A stretch of DNA of 64,000 nucleotides, taken from NCBI GenBank assembly GCA_003952965.2, contig CM025856.1, positions 21,297,351-21,361,350 of the forward strand. The letters run 5' to 3'. Position 1 is the first letter of the stretch, and each line of letters opens with the position of its first letter. The notes beneath the pieces are model-generated. The model made no database searches and was not told the origin of the DNA. It saw only the letters and a program-made list of their open reading frames with translations. Positions 11,267 to 24,040 of this stretch are shown here, in pieces. The position numbers and the translations under genes were made by a program. This DNA comes from Morella rubra (Eukaryota; Streptophyta; Magnoliopsida; Fagales; Myricaceae).

Positions 11267-14200
11267 GATTTGGTGGTCAGGAGGCCGGACTTTTCCCCCC
11301 CTTTGTTTTTTTTTTCTAAATATGATTAATCTCTTCACTCCTTTGATTTTTCTTTTGTTGTTTTAAAATCAATTTCGTTGTTTTTTTTTTTTTAGTATCG
11401 TTGTTTTCAAGAAGATAAAACTAATGTAGATAGAGATGAAAGTTAACATCGGAGGATAGACGTGTCAAAAGAAGCACGAGGACAAGTGACAGTGAGTTGC
11501 TCAATATCGGGGTTGTTGGATTGATTTAAATTAAATTTAATTGCAATTTTGAGAGGACACAAAGGGCAGCAGCTCAACGCTCTAAGCCCACGTGTTTACG
11601 TAAATGCCGTGTTGGAGTTAGCGAAAGCCAAAAGCTGCTTTTCCTTTTCAAACTCTTTGATTGGAGTCCGTGACCTGCAAAGCCAGCTAGAAAGGCACTG
11701 CCTGGCGCGATCGATGTGAACGCGTGGTGTTTGGACCCAGTTTGGTGCCACAACAGTCCTATTTGCCGTGCCTTGGACCTGGAAAACGGGGGTGTCGTGC
11801 CACTGCATCGGACCCACCACAAGCTTTCCAGAGCTAATGGCTCATAGAGCCGAGGAAATGTCTCCATAATTCCCGAATTGCCGTATATTTTGAACCACTC
11901 GTTCGAATATTGGATGAGGTGCGTTCAAGTTGGAATGTTCGATGTAAAATGTAAATTAGGATCCGAGTATTACTCGAATTGTAATGTATAATTTAAAGTA
12001 TAGATATTATACGAAGATTTTATATTATTTAATATTAATTATATAAAATTTTAAATAAACATAAATTCCCTACTCTCACTCGTCTAGTATACATTATAAT
12101 TTAAATAATAAAATCTTATGAAAAATTTCATCCGTACAATATGCTGAGATAGTACACCTTAAAGTGGGTGCTCTTATTTCTATATGAGACGATTAGTCGT
12201 TTGAGTTGAGTTCTTAAAATAATGTACTAACTCCCATTTCACACTCGGTCTATCAGGAAAGCAACTGTGTTTTTGTATCTATTTCAATTTCTTGTTAAAA
12301 CCACGCCATTTGCCCTCTCCAAAGGCCCATATCCTCCCCACCCCGGGACCCAGATTTGAGTTGCGTCCGAAATGCCGTTCGGGTTTAAAAAGGAATCAAT
12401 TATATGGGATTAACTAGCTCCCGAGATGGCTTACCAAGATTGTTTAGCCTCCCAATTCCTGGTAAAGTTTCAGTGCCCAAGTTTCTGTAACGCGTTCCCC
12501 AGTTTAAAGGCTACACGCATTGTAGACAAGGGCACAACGTTTGTCCACATGTACATTCCATTATCGAATGCCTATCGAGATATTTTAGAAAAGCGTTATT
12601 AAATGGCTTGGGCTTCCGAGGAAAGCAACAAAAGTGACTTATCCGCATGCTGAGCGGAGTGACTAGAGAGGAACTCCGGTGTGTTTAGGGAGTGATCTGA
12701 GAATGGTGTCTTTGCATCAGCCCGCCCAAAATCTGCTGCTCATATCATCTACAAATTTTGATCCAACGCCCCAAAAGCTCCTCTGTTTCTCACATGTGTA
12801 TCCTCTCTCTCACTACGTTCGGATTGGAAAGACACTGCTTACCTGTATCCATCTGACCCCTGTAAAAACTAGGCGATAAGAAATATTTATAGCTAATTCA
12901 ATAAAGCCGTTATGGTTGAAACGTCACTGAGCATTCTTACTTTTTATCACGCGTGAAGAGTGACATTAACGTGTGTTATTTTGTATGCAAAGTCCTAATT
13001 CGTAGATTCAATCAAGTTGTGCAAAATCGAACACTTTGTACTCTGAACCTGAGAGCCCGTTATTTAATATCTTGAATTCGATTTAATGTTGCCCTGAAAT
13101 TAAGACCTCGAATTAAGTGATTAAGTCCATTGAATTTGGTTCTTGTGATGTTTGAACGATCTTTTGTTAGGTAATGAATGGCGCAATGAGGATACCACTT
13201 CGAAAAGTTGAATTCTCCCCAACGGCTTTACAAAGGTCAAATAAATTGCAAAAGTCTACTGCGAGTAGCACAGCTTAGTGGCTGCGTGCCGTCTGGTATA
13301 CTAAGAAATGTGGTTGTTAGTATATTCCTTGAGTTGTTGAGCTCGAAATGTCATACCGTAGTCTATCCCGTTTTGTTAGTGATGACAGTGGAGCCGGAGC
13401 ACATTTGTTGTAGAGTCTCATCTCTATTAATTAACAACCTAGATTCCGAGGGCGTCTAAATTTCTAAGCCTTCTTTCACAGTGAGAGAAAATCTACTGGA
13501 AACAATCTTTTCTTTCCAAGATAATTTAAGAAATTAGAACAATAATATGCATAAAACTGCTACCACACCACCCTTGATTAAGAGCTTTAACATGTGAAAC
13601 CCACGTTTAATAATAAAGAATTCTAATGAATGTCGACGATAAGACTAAGGTATATAATACCATATCAGTCGAAACTCGTAATTACTAGTGAGTCCGTATG
13701 TCCTTCAACTCCGAAGCAACGATTGTCCTCCCCGAATACAAGAGTCCCTGCGAAACCCACAAGAAGAACGTAAAATTGACTTCTGTGAGATTTTGATAGA
13801 GTCGGCTAGGATCAGGCTAATCGTACAAACTACATCGCTCTCCTCAAGAAAAAATAGTTGATCACACATCATAACGTCATCAAGTCTGTCTGGTGCGTTC
13901 GAGGAGCCTAGATAACGTGGCTAGAGGATTGCATACTGGCTAATGTGTCACGCAGCAGTGCTAAGTTCACGTCTCGTTCCGTCATGTGCCGACCTCCTTC
14001 TACATATGGACATCGCCCAAGAGCCCTTACTTCTACTGGCGCCCTGCGCTACGCTCGCTATCTCAGCTCAAAGGTTCATTACTCGGTGTATATGGTATCC
14101 TCAATATCATCAGAACACAACTTCTGAGTTGATCTGCGCCGTATAATACCCAGCCGATAGAGTGTCGCCCAAGTTCCACAAAAGAAATCAAGAATAACGC

Positions 14201-17200
14201 ATCAAGAGGGCTTCTCTACCAAGGCTAATCTCTTAAGATCAGTGCGAAACGCTGTAACTCGAAGCATCAAAGCGATCTTCTCCTAGACTCACAATCAACT
14301 GACAATTCCGCCTCACTATTCTCCTCAGTGACAAAAGTGGTCTCCTAGACCAACCCAATCAGTCTATTGATGAGGGTTACAATAAGTGATAAATATCAAT
14401 CCGCCGGTTCATTTATGGAAAAGTAGTCGGTTTCATCTTGACTGCGCTTATGCATCTGTCACTACTAGACAATTCGTCACCACTATCTCTTGATGAGCTG
14501 TAGCCCATTCCTTCATGAACAAATAAGGCAGTTAATTCAATTAGGAGTCTAGGAAGGAATCGAAATTAGCAAAGCTAATGTTGTCTTATATTATCTCATC
14601 TCCCATCTTAATCATCTCCTTTCTCTGTGCTGTCCTCCTTTCTAGTACTTCTCTACATATTTCACGTCAGTTAGGTACCATCAATTAAATTCACGCCACT
14701 CACCGGAGAGAAAAGTAACAACTGCGGCATCAACTTCTGGAGCTAACAAATGCAGAACAATACTTGATAATTATGTCTTGTCCAGAGTAAGACACACATC
14801 TGAGTTCTGCAGTGAAGAGCGATACCCATGATCAATGCGGAGAGATCATCTTAAGTGGTTATCGAGACCGGAACTAGATCTCTAGGCACCCCGGGTTCAG
14901 TTTGTCCTGTGCCAAGACTGAACGCGCCAGTTCGCATCTGAATTGCTGTCTGCGTATCATTTTCAAGTGAGATGCGTTGTAGTGGAGCACCACTGCCTGT
15001 CGATCTCCACGCTCGCTTAGAAGAAGCTTCTCTGATCATCTTTCCAGTGACATTGACAGATGCTGTACCTCTCTACCGTCCTATGCACGCACGATGCCGT
15101 TTTGCGACGCGCCGGTGTCAAGTGTCCCTACGTAGGCGGTATACAAATGTAGTGCGTGATGCGTGCTTTTCTTAGACTCGAACCACACGTTGCAAGTTTC
15201 CCTACTCTATCAGAGGTAACTTATATGTTATGGAGTCGTACAGTACAATGAAGTTAGAGATATAGAATACCTCTGTGCTCCTGAGCTCAGTGCCGTTATC
15301 GAAGCTTAGAACAAGGATGACGCGACAATCTCATGTCAGGTGCAAGTCCCATTAGCACGCTTGCGCGCACAATATGTATCTAGAGTAAGCTGTTGAGTAA
15401 GCCTTTCAGATGAATGCAGACAGTGTGGAAGAATATCACATGTCACTAGTTATGGTGACTGTGAGATGGATTCTGATGAGAGGACTTCTGCACTAACCTT
15501 TCGATATTGTAATAAATCGTGCAGGAAAGTTCGAATGGTCTTCTGAGGGCAACGCTGGTAAGTTTGGTGGATCATTAAGAAGAATAATGAGTGGCTGTGT
15601 ACTTCCTGTCTGTGTTCCCGCGAAGAATACTAGAACCTTGGGAAGGCTAACATGATCCTCGCGCGCAGCTTTTCAGTGATGGACCCTGACAAAAGTTGCC
15701 AGCTTTTAGAAAAAGGCAAAGTATTGGGATCTCGGCAAAAAGCTCCCTCCCTATAGTAACCAAGCAAGGGTGACTTTTTGCATGTACGAATTCGGTTTGT
15801 GTATGCTAAAAAGAATTGAATCCTTGAGCGCAATTTTGCCAAGAGTTCAGGTGCGCTCCTGTCGGCTAGTTGTGTTGCCGCAATAAACAATTTGTTACAA
15901 TGCAAGTAAAAGTAGACCACTTGCTTTTATATGATATGAGACTTCCCGCCCACAGCCACTGCCAGGACTTCAAGCCAATGTTTCTCCCAACGGAAGTTTC
16001 CACTAAGCGACTTCAAATAGTTTGGCAGAGCATAAAGACAAGCCGGGTAATCCTTTGAATTATATGATCCATGTACGAATGGGTGCATTTTTGTCATTGC
16101 CAACTTGTTGGTCTTACGACGAAATTCCTAGTAGGCCGAGGTAGTCCGTGCAGCCTTCTACGAAACCAATGTTTGGGGAACCGGTTTTCTCTTGATAGAT
16201 GTGGCCAGTCGTTCAATGGCCCCTGGTGTGGGTCGCGGTATGCCCTGCAGCGATTGTATCTCCGTCATATGGTGAACTATTTTCCTTAAGAGAATGAGTG
16301 CTCGAATGTGAGATGAAAAGTTGTGTGTCCGGACTGTGATTAGGCGCTCGAGGCCGAAGATTGACTTAAACTCCTTGTTTCTTGATTGCCTTGGACACGC
16401 CCAGCGCAGCTATACCGACTACTTTTTTTGATGCGATACTGATGCTATTTTCCTACTCTTTCCTTTTGTTTTTAGGGTCGCGTCGTTGTGTTAAAACCGT
16501 TTAATACCAATAGGGTATCCTCAGATACTCAATGTGTTGACCAACCAGTGAGTCTCCGTGGAAGGCCGTATGTTTTCCTTGCCGTACATTGGTAGGTTCA
16601 GCTCTCTGATCGAATTGTTTCCTCTTTTGTCTTCTACCTGAGTTCAGTTTTCAATTTAGTGAATTTTCGAGCTTTCCAAATATCTTTATAGCTTGAACAT
16701 AAAAAACAAATTCTTCCCTGGGTTTTTTTCCCCCTGTTTGCCCGTTTGGATGTCCATATTATTAATTGGATATTTGTCCGTAAAATTGAACTCGGAATTA
16801 TGGCCTAATTCACATCTTTTTACTAAATGTTATGAGGTTTTAGCAGCAAATAGGGATGAATCAAAGTAGCGTCGAGACGAACAATCGTCACCCAAAAAAG
16901 GGAGATACAAACATTGCCATGGAGGCTAATGTGATGGGTAAACAGAACACGAAGAGCGAAATTTATGAAGGGAATGTTGTGTTCCTCTGCAATGAAAAAG
17001 GAAAATTATTGGCAAGCATGGTATCGCAAATTCAGAAAGTGGTAAATACCAAAGTTGCAGAGGTGACCGAATTTGTCCAGCAAAGAACGTAGAAGCAAGA
17101 ATAAGAGCACAAAGTGCATCCCCAGTCTCCCAATGAAGATGATTGTGTAAAATTAACTCGAATAAGAAATTATACCCGATATCAAGACGCAAAGGTTAAG

Positions 17201-18400
17201 AGTAGTGGACACATAATCTGTGATATGTAGACTGAAACTTTTGCAACATCATTGCAGCAACCCGATGTGGATACCATAAACCAAGTACTAGCTGTTACAC
17301 TCCCAGTGCCATAGGTAGACAAGGCAGTGGAATCAGATCAGAAATATTCATTACCAGGAACATTTATTTTCTAGGATCTTGTAACCACCTGCAAAATTTC
17401 ATAAACAAGCCATCAGATCTTCAACCACTATCATATATAAGTGGAATAGTCTCACACTCTTATGGTGATCATCATGTGGATCAATTTCTAAGATTAATTT
17501 GAAACCAAGGTTCCAGAGACACAAAACAATCAACAACAATATGATATTGAATTTTCAAATCACTTTGGAGAAAATGGTAGCTTGTGGCAAGATGATGCGT
17601 TGCAAGGAATTCAAAACATTTCCCGAGTCTTGTCATATAAACATCAGTCGAACGCACTACACAACCAAACAGGGAGAAGAGGTCCAATCTACACAATAGT
17701 TTAAGAAGAGTTACCTTTCTTCGTGCTGTGATCCACAGAAGAATTACCACTGCTCAGACTCCAGCTAACTGTGTTCCAGCCAGCAAAGAGGAAACCCAAA
17801 GTTCTGAAATTATCACCGCATTTCAGCTCTCCACAATTTATCCAAAAAGTCACTCAAATTAGAATTTTTTCTGCGTATAGATGGTTCCCAGAAGTGATTG
17901 AGACGAGCACTGAAAATACTCTTTAAAGCTTGAATGATCTGAGCATGGAAAGGTGGGATGTCAAGTCTACATTTTTCAGGATGTTATACAATTTTATGTG
18001 TTCTTCATGTGGCACAATTGTGCAAAGAAACAGAGCTCAAAGGAAATTCTTTGTTTATGCTACTTTCCGTATAATTGCCCAAGGATAGAGCTAGCCACAT
18101 TTATGTTTTAACTTTAAGAAGATTAGTCAAAATTGCTCTTGAAGCCTCTTGAAGTCATTATAAGGTTCAATTTAACCTAATAAGGTTCTAATGTGAGACT
18201 TGACCTTTATATAACCTATTACTCATTCGTTCTCTCTTTAACTCTCTTTGAGATCTGAGGTCTGAGGTATCACATTCAGACTTTGATGCACCAGTCAATT
18301 CACTCACGTTCAGGTTTATGGTGAAAACACTACATCTCAATTCACATTATTCGAACTAGCTTCATTCCAGCACTGATCGCTTTCTGCATCAAACATTTCG
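11267..18400. other. 7.1 kb with no convincing gene
   Basis: Open frames here are all under 100 codons and look accidental. 11340-11390 has poly-T tracts. 12.0-13.2 kb is ordinary AT-rich spacer. 13.2-16.4 kb is more balanced in composition, has many CG dinucleotides and few long homopolymers, and shows no repeats or transposon motifs that I can name. The 78-codon ORF at 16856-17092 (lysine- and valine-rich, starting MNQSSVETNN) is unrecognised. 17.1-18.4 kb has no feature I can support. Confidence 0.5.
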
Positions 18401-18405
18401 GCAAT

Positions 18406-18738
18406 TCACCAATAATCCCCACAAGAGAAAACTCCATCTTTGAAATGGTGAAAGCGATATGTGTCCCTGACAGAAATCTCCCTACCTTCGAAGCTTGATA
18501 TAAACTTTATAACAGCATGGCAGTCACCACATATTCTGATATACCTGATTTCCCGAAGAGGAGAACCTAGACGAGTACTCAGAAGCCCAAAGGCTGCTGC
18601 TAACTTCTCACTATGTCCACATAAAATCTGCTCTTTCTCCTGTTCCTTGACATCTTGAAGAACAAAGTTGGTTTTAGGAGAATAACCTGATTTTTTCATC
18701 TCCATGCCCAGTTTATCCACTGCGATTGAACCCCGCAG
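18406..18738 (-). pseudogene. PPR-DYW C-terminal fragment, deleted copy of the 25451-27721 gene
   Basis: Minus-strand codons from 18717 down to the stop at 18406 match the last part of the PPR gene nearly base for base (DKLGMEMKKSGYSPKTNFVL to SCGDYW). At 18717/18718 the match jumps from parent position 25762 to 27043 (cactgcgattgaaccccgca, 18718-18737), then ends. So the copy lost 1280 bases internally and the rest of the gene. It also has Cys to Phe in the terminal zinc motif (GVFSCGDYW against GVCSCGDYW). It has no start region and cannot make a PPR protein. Confidence 0.93.
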
Positions 18739-20866
18739 CCAAAAAACAAATTTGTGGAATATTTTTTTTATTAGAATTAGTGTCGTCTCTAAAAATGTGT
18801 TAGAATTTGTTGGAGTGTATTAAAATTTGTTTTAATTTGTGAAAAAATTATGTTAGGAGATGTTAATTAACTTTTTTATATTTATTGTGATTAAATTAGA
18901 GATGATTTGATGGAGAGTAAGATAATTTTTTTTAAAAAAATTATTATTATTATTATTTTAAAAAGGAAAATAAAATAGTCGTGAGTAGTGTGAAAACTGA
19001 AAAATTAAAAATTATGTTTGCAACTAAAAAATTTTAAAACTTAAAAAATGTCTACAAAATCTTACTCTGCAGATATGCCCTTAAGCCCATTCAAACATTA
19101 TAAAAAAAAACTTGTGAATAACAGTGTATTTGTAGCGTTACATGTTGAGTGAGATTAGAGGTAGCTGGATAACGAATTTTGTTTTGTGTAAAATCATGAA
19201 AAATTACGAATTTTGTGTAAACATAAATTGTGTAAAGTCATACAAAATTACTATTATTATTTAAAGAAACTAATCAAAGGTTTCAAGAATGATCACTCCA
19301 TTTAATGAAGTGAGCAAACAAAATAGGTCAAAGAATTTTTATTCTCTTTATTAAATGACGTGCACAACTTATGTTGGCACATAATCTTTTATCGTCGTTT
19401 CTTCCTAGATTCTTTCCCTTGGTAATTAAGGCTTCAAGTCCTTCCTTGACTCATCATAAGTCCGAGTGGGCTGGGTCAAAATTTGGCAACTGTGTGTATC
19501 GTTTATATAAATGTAATTGGGCTACTATTGGGCCCTATATAGACTTAAACAGTGAACTAAGTGAAGTTTGCTTAGTAAAAGTTTCCAAAGGATTTAAGAA
19601 AATTTTTCAAAAAGTAAAATTCTTAATACCCCAAATATTAAAATCTTTAATTTTACATAAATTTCAATACATTTTCATATCAACTTTTAGTTTTTCATTG
19701 AAAAAAAAAGTTACATAAAATCTTCTCTCTCCTTATTTTTAATAAAATTCATTACTTTTTCATTCAAATTTTTTATTAAATCTTCTCTCTTCTTACTTTT
19801 TAACAAACTCCAATATAAATATTTTTACACTTGAACATTCTTAAAAATTTTCACCATCACAAAATCCTAGAAAGTTAAACTCTCTCAAAATTTTCTTACG
19901 GACTTCCCAATCATCACCTAAGTTCCAGCGCTGTTGGTGTGGGAGTTAGAGTTAAACTGTATTTGTCATGCGATTTGAAACAGAAAAAAAGCCCCATATT
20001 TAAAATTCAAATTGATTTGTATTTTTCTTTGATAAGTTTTGTTTAAGTGTTCAAGAGTTTAAGAAATCTTTTAAGTTTGAAAAGATAAATATATCTTAAA
20101 AGATGAAAAGCTAAAAAGGGTTGCCCCAAGCATGCAAAGTTCTTTGAGATAGTTTTGAAATTCTTTCAAAATTTCCCTCTCTCTCAAAATTTTATTTAAA
20201 ATTCAATTAACTCTATAAATATATAGAGAGGTCGATTGAGAAAAATTATTGAGATAATTCTATTGTGGTAAAAAAGCAAATTATAAAAAATCAGAACCGA
20301 TTACCGCAGATAATTGGGGCGAGACGTGTATCTGACACAAAAGCCTCCTCCAAACCTAAATTAAACACCTCGATTTCTACTTACATTCAAGGTTAATGAT
20401 AAGCCCGCTATCTTTTATGATAAGACCGTTCGAGTTTGTACTCTAACTTCTTTTCTTCTAAATTTATAAAAGAGAGGTGCGATGTTGTTATTTATTACGT
20501 ATTCATTAAGCACTTTTGAGATCTATATTTTAGGACTTAAGCATCAAAGAATCCCTTACCGATGCTTCCCTAATGCTCTTATTTGAAGATTTGCATGAGA
20601 ATTCAATATTTTTAGCATCATCAGTCTCCATACCTTCATTTAAGTAGTAGCTATAATAAGTTTCTACTAAATTTTGCCATTCTATAGCATTCATACAATA
20701 AATATTACTTCATCATTAAATTTGAATTCCTGATGTATATGGCAAGGTTACCGTGGCGTTACTCATCTGGGATTTCCTACTCTAATTGGAAGACTACTAA
20801 TTCGAGGTCCTTCCATTATATATATCCAATTAATAGTTCCACCTCTTCTAGTTCTCTCTGTATACC
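18739..20866. other. AT-rich spacer with MITE-like sequence
   Basis: No gene is seen. 19560-19900 is rich in phrases such as ttcattactttttcattcaa and aaatcttctctct. This texture recurs near 28550-28760, 41520-41700, 45900-46090, 47570-47750 and 62350-62660, and suggests a family of short AT-rich elements. Boundaries are not resolved. Confidence 0.45.
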
Positions 20867-21199
20867 GTGCGGCCATTTTTCAAGATGGGCCCTATCAAAC
20901 AATCCAGCTTATTGCGGTTGAAGGATTTGCTGCCATTGCAACCATGGAAGACACCATCCCTTCCGTTCCCTTATCAAAACCAGAACGGACAGTATGTTAA
21001 ACTTAAGAAGCCACTAGTTAGAGGCAGAACTAGGGTTTTCTGGCAAGTAAGGACGATGCAGAACGAAGACGACGACTTGGATATTGATATTCCATACAAA
21101 GGAGTTTTTGAATTCATCGACAAGTGGGTGATCAAGACTATTAGAGTGTGGGTTGACTGGCTATTTGGGGAGATATTTAGCTTGCCAAAGGTTGGATAG
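20867..21199 (+). CDS. small hypothetical ORF, 110 aa
   Basis: The frame starts MRPFFKMGPIKQSSLLRL and ends WLFGEIFSLPKVG. TATATATA lies about 45 bases upstream and AATAAAA about 175 bases downstream of the stop. The C-terminal half has an acidic patch (NEDDDLDID) followed by a Trp-rich amphipathic segment. Another frame is open just upstream (20733-20921), which could mean a frameshifted relic. I do not recognise it; it may not be a gene. Confidence 0.25.
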   Translation: MRPFFKMGPIKQSSLLRLKDLLPLQPWKTPSLPFPYQNQNGQYVKLKKPLVRGRTRVFWQVRTMQNEDDDLDIDIPYKGVFEFIDKWVIKTIRVWVDWLFGEIFSLPKVG

Positions 21200-21901
21200 A
21201 TACCGTAGGAGTTGTAGAACATGCATATTATCCCCATGTATGCGTAGGTTGGAGACTTTTGGGTGGTAGCTGGTACTGTATTGACGAGTTTGCCGAATAG
21301 ACAATGCTATGATTCAAACTGAATATTTTGCAATAGGGAGTGATCTGGTTGCCCCTTTCCCTTTATAATTAACAATAAAAAAGAATTAAAAAAAGGTTAA
21401 AGGCTTTCCAATTGTTGTGTATTTTGTTCGGTCCTTGTTTAGGAAGATGAATGTACCGTCTATGATTATTTTATGTACGACAGACCAATTTTATAAAATT
21501 ACTTTTTGTTTTACTCTTTTTTTTTGTTGAGATTTGTAGATTAACTCAAATGGCATCTAAAGATTAATGAAAAAAAAAATATCTGTCTCTAATTTTTTGC
21601 TTGGATTGGACCTGCTCTTTCTATTTCTGATTGGATCGACTCGAATCAACGGGCAATCTATCAGTTTGATTCTTGATCTCTTTTTGGTGGACTGTGCTAG
21701 TAGTTCCCACTAGGTCGTCCATAGTTAGTTTTTGGTGGTTTTGGGCCTACAAATCATTTGCTTGGTTTAGTCACTGAGAAGCCTATTAAGCTCAACAGGC
21801 TCACCTTATTCTCTGCGTGCTTCACGCCCCTTTATTCACGAAAGTCCTGGCCGGCGAAGAGCGGACGAGGCATAGAGAGAACCGATCACAGGGAGAGAGA
21901 G
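21200..21901. other. spacer and upstream region of the LYR gene
   Basis: This holds the tail of the small ORF region and the presumed promoter and leader of the LYR gene. A purine-rich leader (gggagagagag) directly precedes the chosen ATG. No other gene is seen. Confidence 0.5.
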
Positions 21902-22372
21902 ATGACCACGAGGTTACAAAAATGGCTGAGCGTAACGATGTCTCTTAACCTTATGATGCGTCACGACGTCGTTTGCTTCCACCGTCTCTTGCACAACGGC
22001 TCTGACACTGTCGAAGAACTGTTGGACCGTCATTTGGTCAAGAAAGGGAAACCTCTCGACGACGACGAGGCCGAGTTGGAGATTCGCCGCCGACTCACCA
22101 GTAACCGGCGCGAGGCGCTTAGTCTCTACCGGGATATCCTCCGCACCACGCGGTTCTTCATGTGGGCCGATTCCCGGGGCGTCGTCTGGCGGGACGTCCT
22201 GAGAGCGAACGCCCGGAAGGAGTTCGAGGAGGCCCGGTTCGAGCCCGACCCAGAATTTGTGACCCGATTGCTGATTGGTGGGCGTGATGCTGTGCAATCG
22301 GCTCTCGAAAAGCTCGCGGAGAAACAGAGGAAGCAGATTGAGAAGGAAGGTGGCGGTGGTGATCTACGGTGA
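21902..22372 (+). CDS. LYR-motif mitochondrial protein, EMB1793/CIAF1-like
   Basis: Intronless gene for a 156-residue protein of the Complex1_LYR family. These small helical proteins bind the acyl carrier protein and help assemble respiratory complexes or Fe-S clusters in the mitochondrial matrix. The motif REALSLYRDILRTTRFF carries LYR at residues 75-77, followed by the conserved basic and Phe positions and VLRANARKEFEEARFEPDPE. The frame is open for 48 codons further upstream, but ATG 21902 gives the length I recall for Arabidopsis At1g76060 (EMB1793, later named CIAF1 for a role in complex I assembly), and the upstream part looks like leader. The N-terminal 35 residues are basic and hydroxylated enough for mitochondrial targeting. 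The tail (KQRKQIEKEGGGGDLR) is charged. Family is secure; the exact ortholog is inferred. Confidence 0.88.
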   Translation: MTTRLQKWLSVTMSLNLMMRHDVVCFHRLLHNGSDTVEELLDRHLVKKGKPLDDDEAELEIRRRLTSNRREALSLYRDILRTTRFFMWADSRGVVWRDVLRANARKEFEEARFEPDPEFVTRLLIGGRDAVQSALEKLAEKQRKQIEKEGGGGDLR

Positions 22373-22898
22373 TCGATGATTTGGGTATTTTGATTCCGAT
22401 CCTCATTCATAATTGATATCTTCGGTGTGTTTGATTTCGTTGCTGGAGGACAGAAAAATTGTATCGTGTACGTGTAAATTGTTCATACTAACTGTACGAT
22501 TAATTGGCTCTAGCTGAGCTAGCTATGGTTTTGAATTGGGAAATGTCATACTTAAATGTTAAAGGTCCAAATTTCAGAATATACAATTCCAGAATGCATC
22601 CATAGTACAACTTGATTTTTTTGAAGTGTTTTCCTTTTTCTTTTTCCCGGTGTTTGATCTTCTTGATCTTGCTTTGATTTCGGCCGTATCTGGAAGTTAG
22701 TAGTTAAGGACCTCTTAGTTATATGTCTATAACTTGCTTCCTGATGTTGTGGGCTGGTGTATTCTGCCGTCCACAAGGTTTCAGGCTTCAAATACCCTTT
22801 TTGCTGCCGTATTGTATATCCTGAACCATGTCTACTCTCGTCGCGTTCAGCTAGAAAGTATATATTTCTTCTAGATTCTTTCGTATGTGGTTTAAAAT
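22373..22898. other. 3' flank of the LYR gene
   Basis: No gene is seen. The 119-codon minus-strand ORF at 22552-22911 overlaps the likely LYR 3' UTR and the edge of the next repeat, and has no recognisable family features. Confidence 0.5.
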
Positions 22899-23584
22899 GG
22901 GTAAAATTCAATTTTTAGTCCTTATTTTTTTACCCTTTCTACGTTTCAAAAATTTATTTTTCGGTCACTGATTTATTACCCTTTTTAATAAGTGGTCCTT
23001 TCGTCACTAAACGTTAGAGGAGCTTCCCCTAACGGTAGTGCCCCGTAAGCCCAGCTTCTTTGCCTAACTCATCTCATTAAAACCACGTCAGCCTCTTCCC
23101 TAAACTGTTTCTGCTTCCTTGTGCAAGTGACTCATAGCCATTTTCAACAACCGAAGCTCGTTTTCAATCTCCGGCAGCCTCTGCAAATGGTGGTGAGCCC
23201 ACGGGAAAATTCCTATCTAAGCTTTCATGGTTACCTGTGGCATCAGTTTTGAGATAAGAGATGTTTCAGCACCCTATGTAAGTTTGGAATTCAAGAATGC
23301 ATGTTCGCATATTTGAGTTGTGGTACTTGCGCAAGGAAGAAGAAGCAGTTTAGAGAAAGAGGCATAGTTTCGATAGAGAGAGCTGCTGAAGTGGAAAAAT
23401 AGAGGTGAGTGGCAAAGACAGCCGACGTGTTCGTTGCTCCCATCAGCTCCTTAACGATTTAGTGAAGGAAGGATCAATTAATAAAAAGGGTAATAATTTA
23501 GTGGCTGAAAAAAATAAAATTTTGAAACTAAGTGACTAATTTGTAAAAGAGGACAAAACTTAAGGATTAAAAATTAAATTTCCC
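22899..23584. mobile_element. foldback MITE with long imperfect inverted repeats
   Basis: The left arm (gggtaaaattcaatttttag, on to cactgatttattaccctttt near 22985) is matched in inverted order by the right arm (about 23485-23584, ending aaattaaatttccc) over roughly 90-100 bases with mismatches. The flanks ttaaaatgg (22892-22900) and ttcaaatgg (23585-23593) match at 8 of 9 positions, a possible 9-bp target duplication. The interior, about 23020-23480, is unrelated to known coding sequence. Confidence 0.65.
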
Positions 23585-24040
23585 TTCAAATGGCAATAAC
23601 AAGCCAATATGAGAGTCCAGCTTCGTTTTTTTGCTCAATTTATGTAGATTTGGTTCTTATATTTGATGGGTAATATCTTAGAATATCCCTTAATTATAGG
23701 TTAAAATCAACTCATATGTTTCAAACATGATAAATTCTTGCTTTCTATTTGAAGTGACCATTAAATTATAGGCAAAATGACCGAAATACACTTTTAAGAA
23801 AAAATTTCTAAAAAAATCATTAAAAAAAGGATATATTTTCTTAAAGGAGCATTTAAGTCATTTTGCATGCTTTTTGTCTTAACGTCTAAATGAAATTAAA
23901 GTCGAGAATTGATTATGTTCAAAACATAAATAATGTAAATCATCCTTTTGAAAATTAAGAAGACGAGATTAATTTTAACTTATAATTAGGGACATAGTAT
24001 GACATTATCCCGATATTTTCTATTCCATTTCTTCAGTAAA
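23585..24040. repeat. AT-rich foldback-like sequence
   Basis: It contains ggcaaaatgaccgaaataca near 23770, shared with the elements at 1290-1510 and 48146-48592, and a partly inverted second half (aagtcattttgcatg). No coding signal is seen. Confidence 0.4.

Noticed and set aside
11574..11867. 97-codon minus-strand ORF and the overlapping 74-codon one
   Set aside because: Two overlapping frames are open by chance in a GC-richer patch, and neither shows domain features.
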